A stretch of DNA of 14,472 nt from JAAYJM01 sp964499465 (lineage in GTDB: Bacteria > Bacteroidota > Ignavibacteria > Kapaibacteriales > UBA2268): NCBI GenBank assembly GCA_964499465.1, contig CAZCLJ010000098.1:1-14472 (forward strand), read 5' to 3'. A program made the position numbers and the translations under genes. This document shows positions 13,809 through 14,472 of this stretch, piece after piece. The notes below the pieces were generated by a model. It searched no databases. It saw nothing but the letters and a program-made list of their open reading frames with translations, and was not told the origin of the DNA. Numbering within the stretch: the stretch's first letter is position 1; every line of letters begins with the position of its first letter.

Positions 13809-13857
13809 GTCTTCCGTCAGAGAGATGAGATCTTCCGCCAGAGAGATGAGGTCTTCG
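13621..13857. repeat. 21-bp tandem repeat array, 11 full units
   Basis: Units of tcttccgtcagagagatgagg type run head to tail from 13621 to 13851, with a partial twelfth unit (tcttcg) at 13852-13857. Variants are few: ccg/ctg in the first third, gtc/gcc, and endings atgagg, attaag, atgaag or ttcaag. Because 21 is a multiple of three, each strand keeps one long open frame. Plus reads SSVREMR/SSVREIK; minus reads LISLTED. The plus strand has ATG codons in the units, the minus strand only a TTG. There are no spacers, so it is not a CRISPR array. Confidence 0.9.
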
Positions 13858-13860
13858 TAA

Positions 13861-14193
13861 AAGATAGATTATGTAAATTTTTATAGTGAAGGATTAAAAA
13901 GTGTTTTAGATAATGTAAATATTCATTTCAAAAACATTCCATTTAAGTTCAAATTTATTCCGCTTAAAGTAGTTAAAAGGAATTATAATTTCGCTGATAA
14001 AGAAATAAGTATAGATGTATCAAATTTTTTGATAGAAATATTGAGAATTTTGTCAGAAGTAATAAAAGTTGTTTTATTTGGAGTGAAAATTATTGCTTTT
14101 AAAGCAAAATGCGATTTGATATCTTTAATTTTACTTTGCAAAACTTTACGAAAGTTAAGAAACTTTCGCAAAGTGAAAGAAAAAGCAACGTAG
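13861..14193 (+). pseudogene. 110-codon open frame without a start, likely gene relic
   Basis: The plus frame following the array's TAA (13858-13860) is open for 110 codons and ends at a TAG (14191-14193). It reads as plausible protein: KIDYVNFYSEGLKSV, then IPFKFKFIPLKVVKRNYNF, KEISIDVSNFLIEI and a basic end (RKLRNFRKVKEKAT). No ATG occurs; the first TTG is far inside. It is in frame with the plus-strand repeat frame, separated by one stop. The last ~20 codons overlap a dispersed palindrome (14134-14173), so part may be repeat DNA. Such a long stop-free run is unlikely by chance in AT-rich DNA, which suggests a decayed gene. Confidence 0.35.
14134..14173. repeat. Imperfect palindrome related to that at 25-52
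   Basis: ctttgcaaaacttt and the complement-like aaactttcgcaaag form arms of about 14 bases with two mismatches. The middle aaagttaagaaacttt also occurs, inverted, near the left edge of the window. Confidence 0.5.
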
Positions 14194-14248
14194 TTGCTTC
14201 CTGTTTGTAGAAAAAGTATTTTGAGTTTTCAAAACTCCTACGGAGTTG
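14183..14248. repeat. Cluster of small perfect palindromes
   Basis: Three short stems follow each other: 14183-14199 (aagcaac/gttgctt, loop gta), 14223-14237 (gagtttt/aaaactc, loop c) and 14233-14247 (aactcc/ggagtt, loop tac). The last two share an arm, so they are mutually exclusive folds. The loops are gta and tac, giving gtag/ctac motifs reminiscent of REP sequences, but no REP-associated transposase is in the window. Confidence 0.45.
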
Positions 14249-14315
14249 AAAAAAAACAGCACTCTGTCCCCGGTAAGTTAATACCAATCCGCTAACAATA
14301 ATGGTAATATAATCT

Positions 14316-14395
14316 GTCATTCTGAAACGCAGCGAAGAATCTCACAATTCATTACTACCACAGACTTTGAGATTCCTCACTTCGTTACCAATGAC
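14316..14395. repeat. Family A hairpin repeat, near-identical to the copy at 281
   Basis: gtcattctgaaacgcagcga through ttaccaatgac, with the same centre as 281-360 (tcattactaccacagacttt). It directly precedes the partial copy at the window end. Confidence 0.75.
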
Positions 14396-14412
14396 ATCTT
14401 CACCTTTTTTCG

Positions 14413-14472
14413 GTCATTCTGAACGAAGTGAAGAATCCAGAGAATAGTGGTTAAAAAAATTTTCTGGATTCT
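14413..14472. repeat. Family A-type repeat, cut by the window end
   Basis: The 60 bases are the same as 476-535 with a single visible difference (gagaatag for gagagtag in the spacer). The right arm continues past the window edge. Confidence 0.75.

Noticed and set aside
13621..13857. CRISPR array
   Set aside because: Units are contiguous 21-mers with no unique spacers and no cas genes nearby.
13983..14320. Minus-strand frames of 62 and 73 codons
   Set aside because: The first is antisense to the 110-codon plus frame; the second is built largely of palindromic repeat sequence.

Overview
The window is AT-rich and suggests the Bacteroidota/Ignavibacteriota/Chlorobi group. This is inferred from gene content (a Gcw_chp/TorF-like barrel next to Amt, an RCC1-propeller plus Fn3 secreted protein with a duplicated 'GWN-IS' C-terminal module), the low GC, and the dense population of short palindromic intergenic repeats starting GTCATTCTGAA. 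The group is not proven. No tRNA, rRNA or CRISPR was seen.

Layout. 1-716 is gene-free and packed with dispersed repeats (two families plus palindromes). 717-2939 (minus) is a small nitrogen unit: a TorF/Gcw_chp-like outer-membrane barrel, a MITE-like insertion, then an AmtB-type ammonium transporter closed by an intrinsic terminator. 3165-4046 (plus) is a conserved-looking protein of unknown function. 4302-5783 (minus) is a CLC-family chloride transporter or channel that keeps the GREGP and GGAFAP filter motifs but lacks a recognisable first filter motif and the proton glutamate. About 5900-8236 is a nested mobile region: a DDE insertion sequence whose transposase is split in two frames at poly-A slippery sites, with a ~210-bp non-autonomous relative inserted in its 3' end and hairpin repeats around it. 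8411-9607 (minus) is ornithine aminotransferase (RocD) with a strong terminator. 9859-13116 (plus) is an exported 1085-residue protein with two seven-bladed RCC1-type propellers, two Fn3-like domains and a duplicated C-terminal module, with a promoter candidate, Shine-Dalgarno sequence and terminator. 13621-13857 is a 21-bp tandem array, followed by a 110-codon open frame without a start. The last ~160 bp repeat the composite of palindromic repeats found near the left edge.

How it works together. The barrel and Amt plausibly act together in ammonium uptake across the two membranes. RocD handles ornithine/glutamate nitrogen but is separated from them by the mobile region. The rest looks like unrelated single-gene units in a repeat-rich chromosome. 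The most unusual material is the frameshifted IS with its nested derivative, the 21-bp array that encodes heptads on both strands, the repeat families, and the atypical CLC filter. I did not find a clear multi-gene defence or biosynthetic system.
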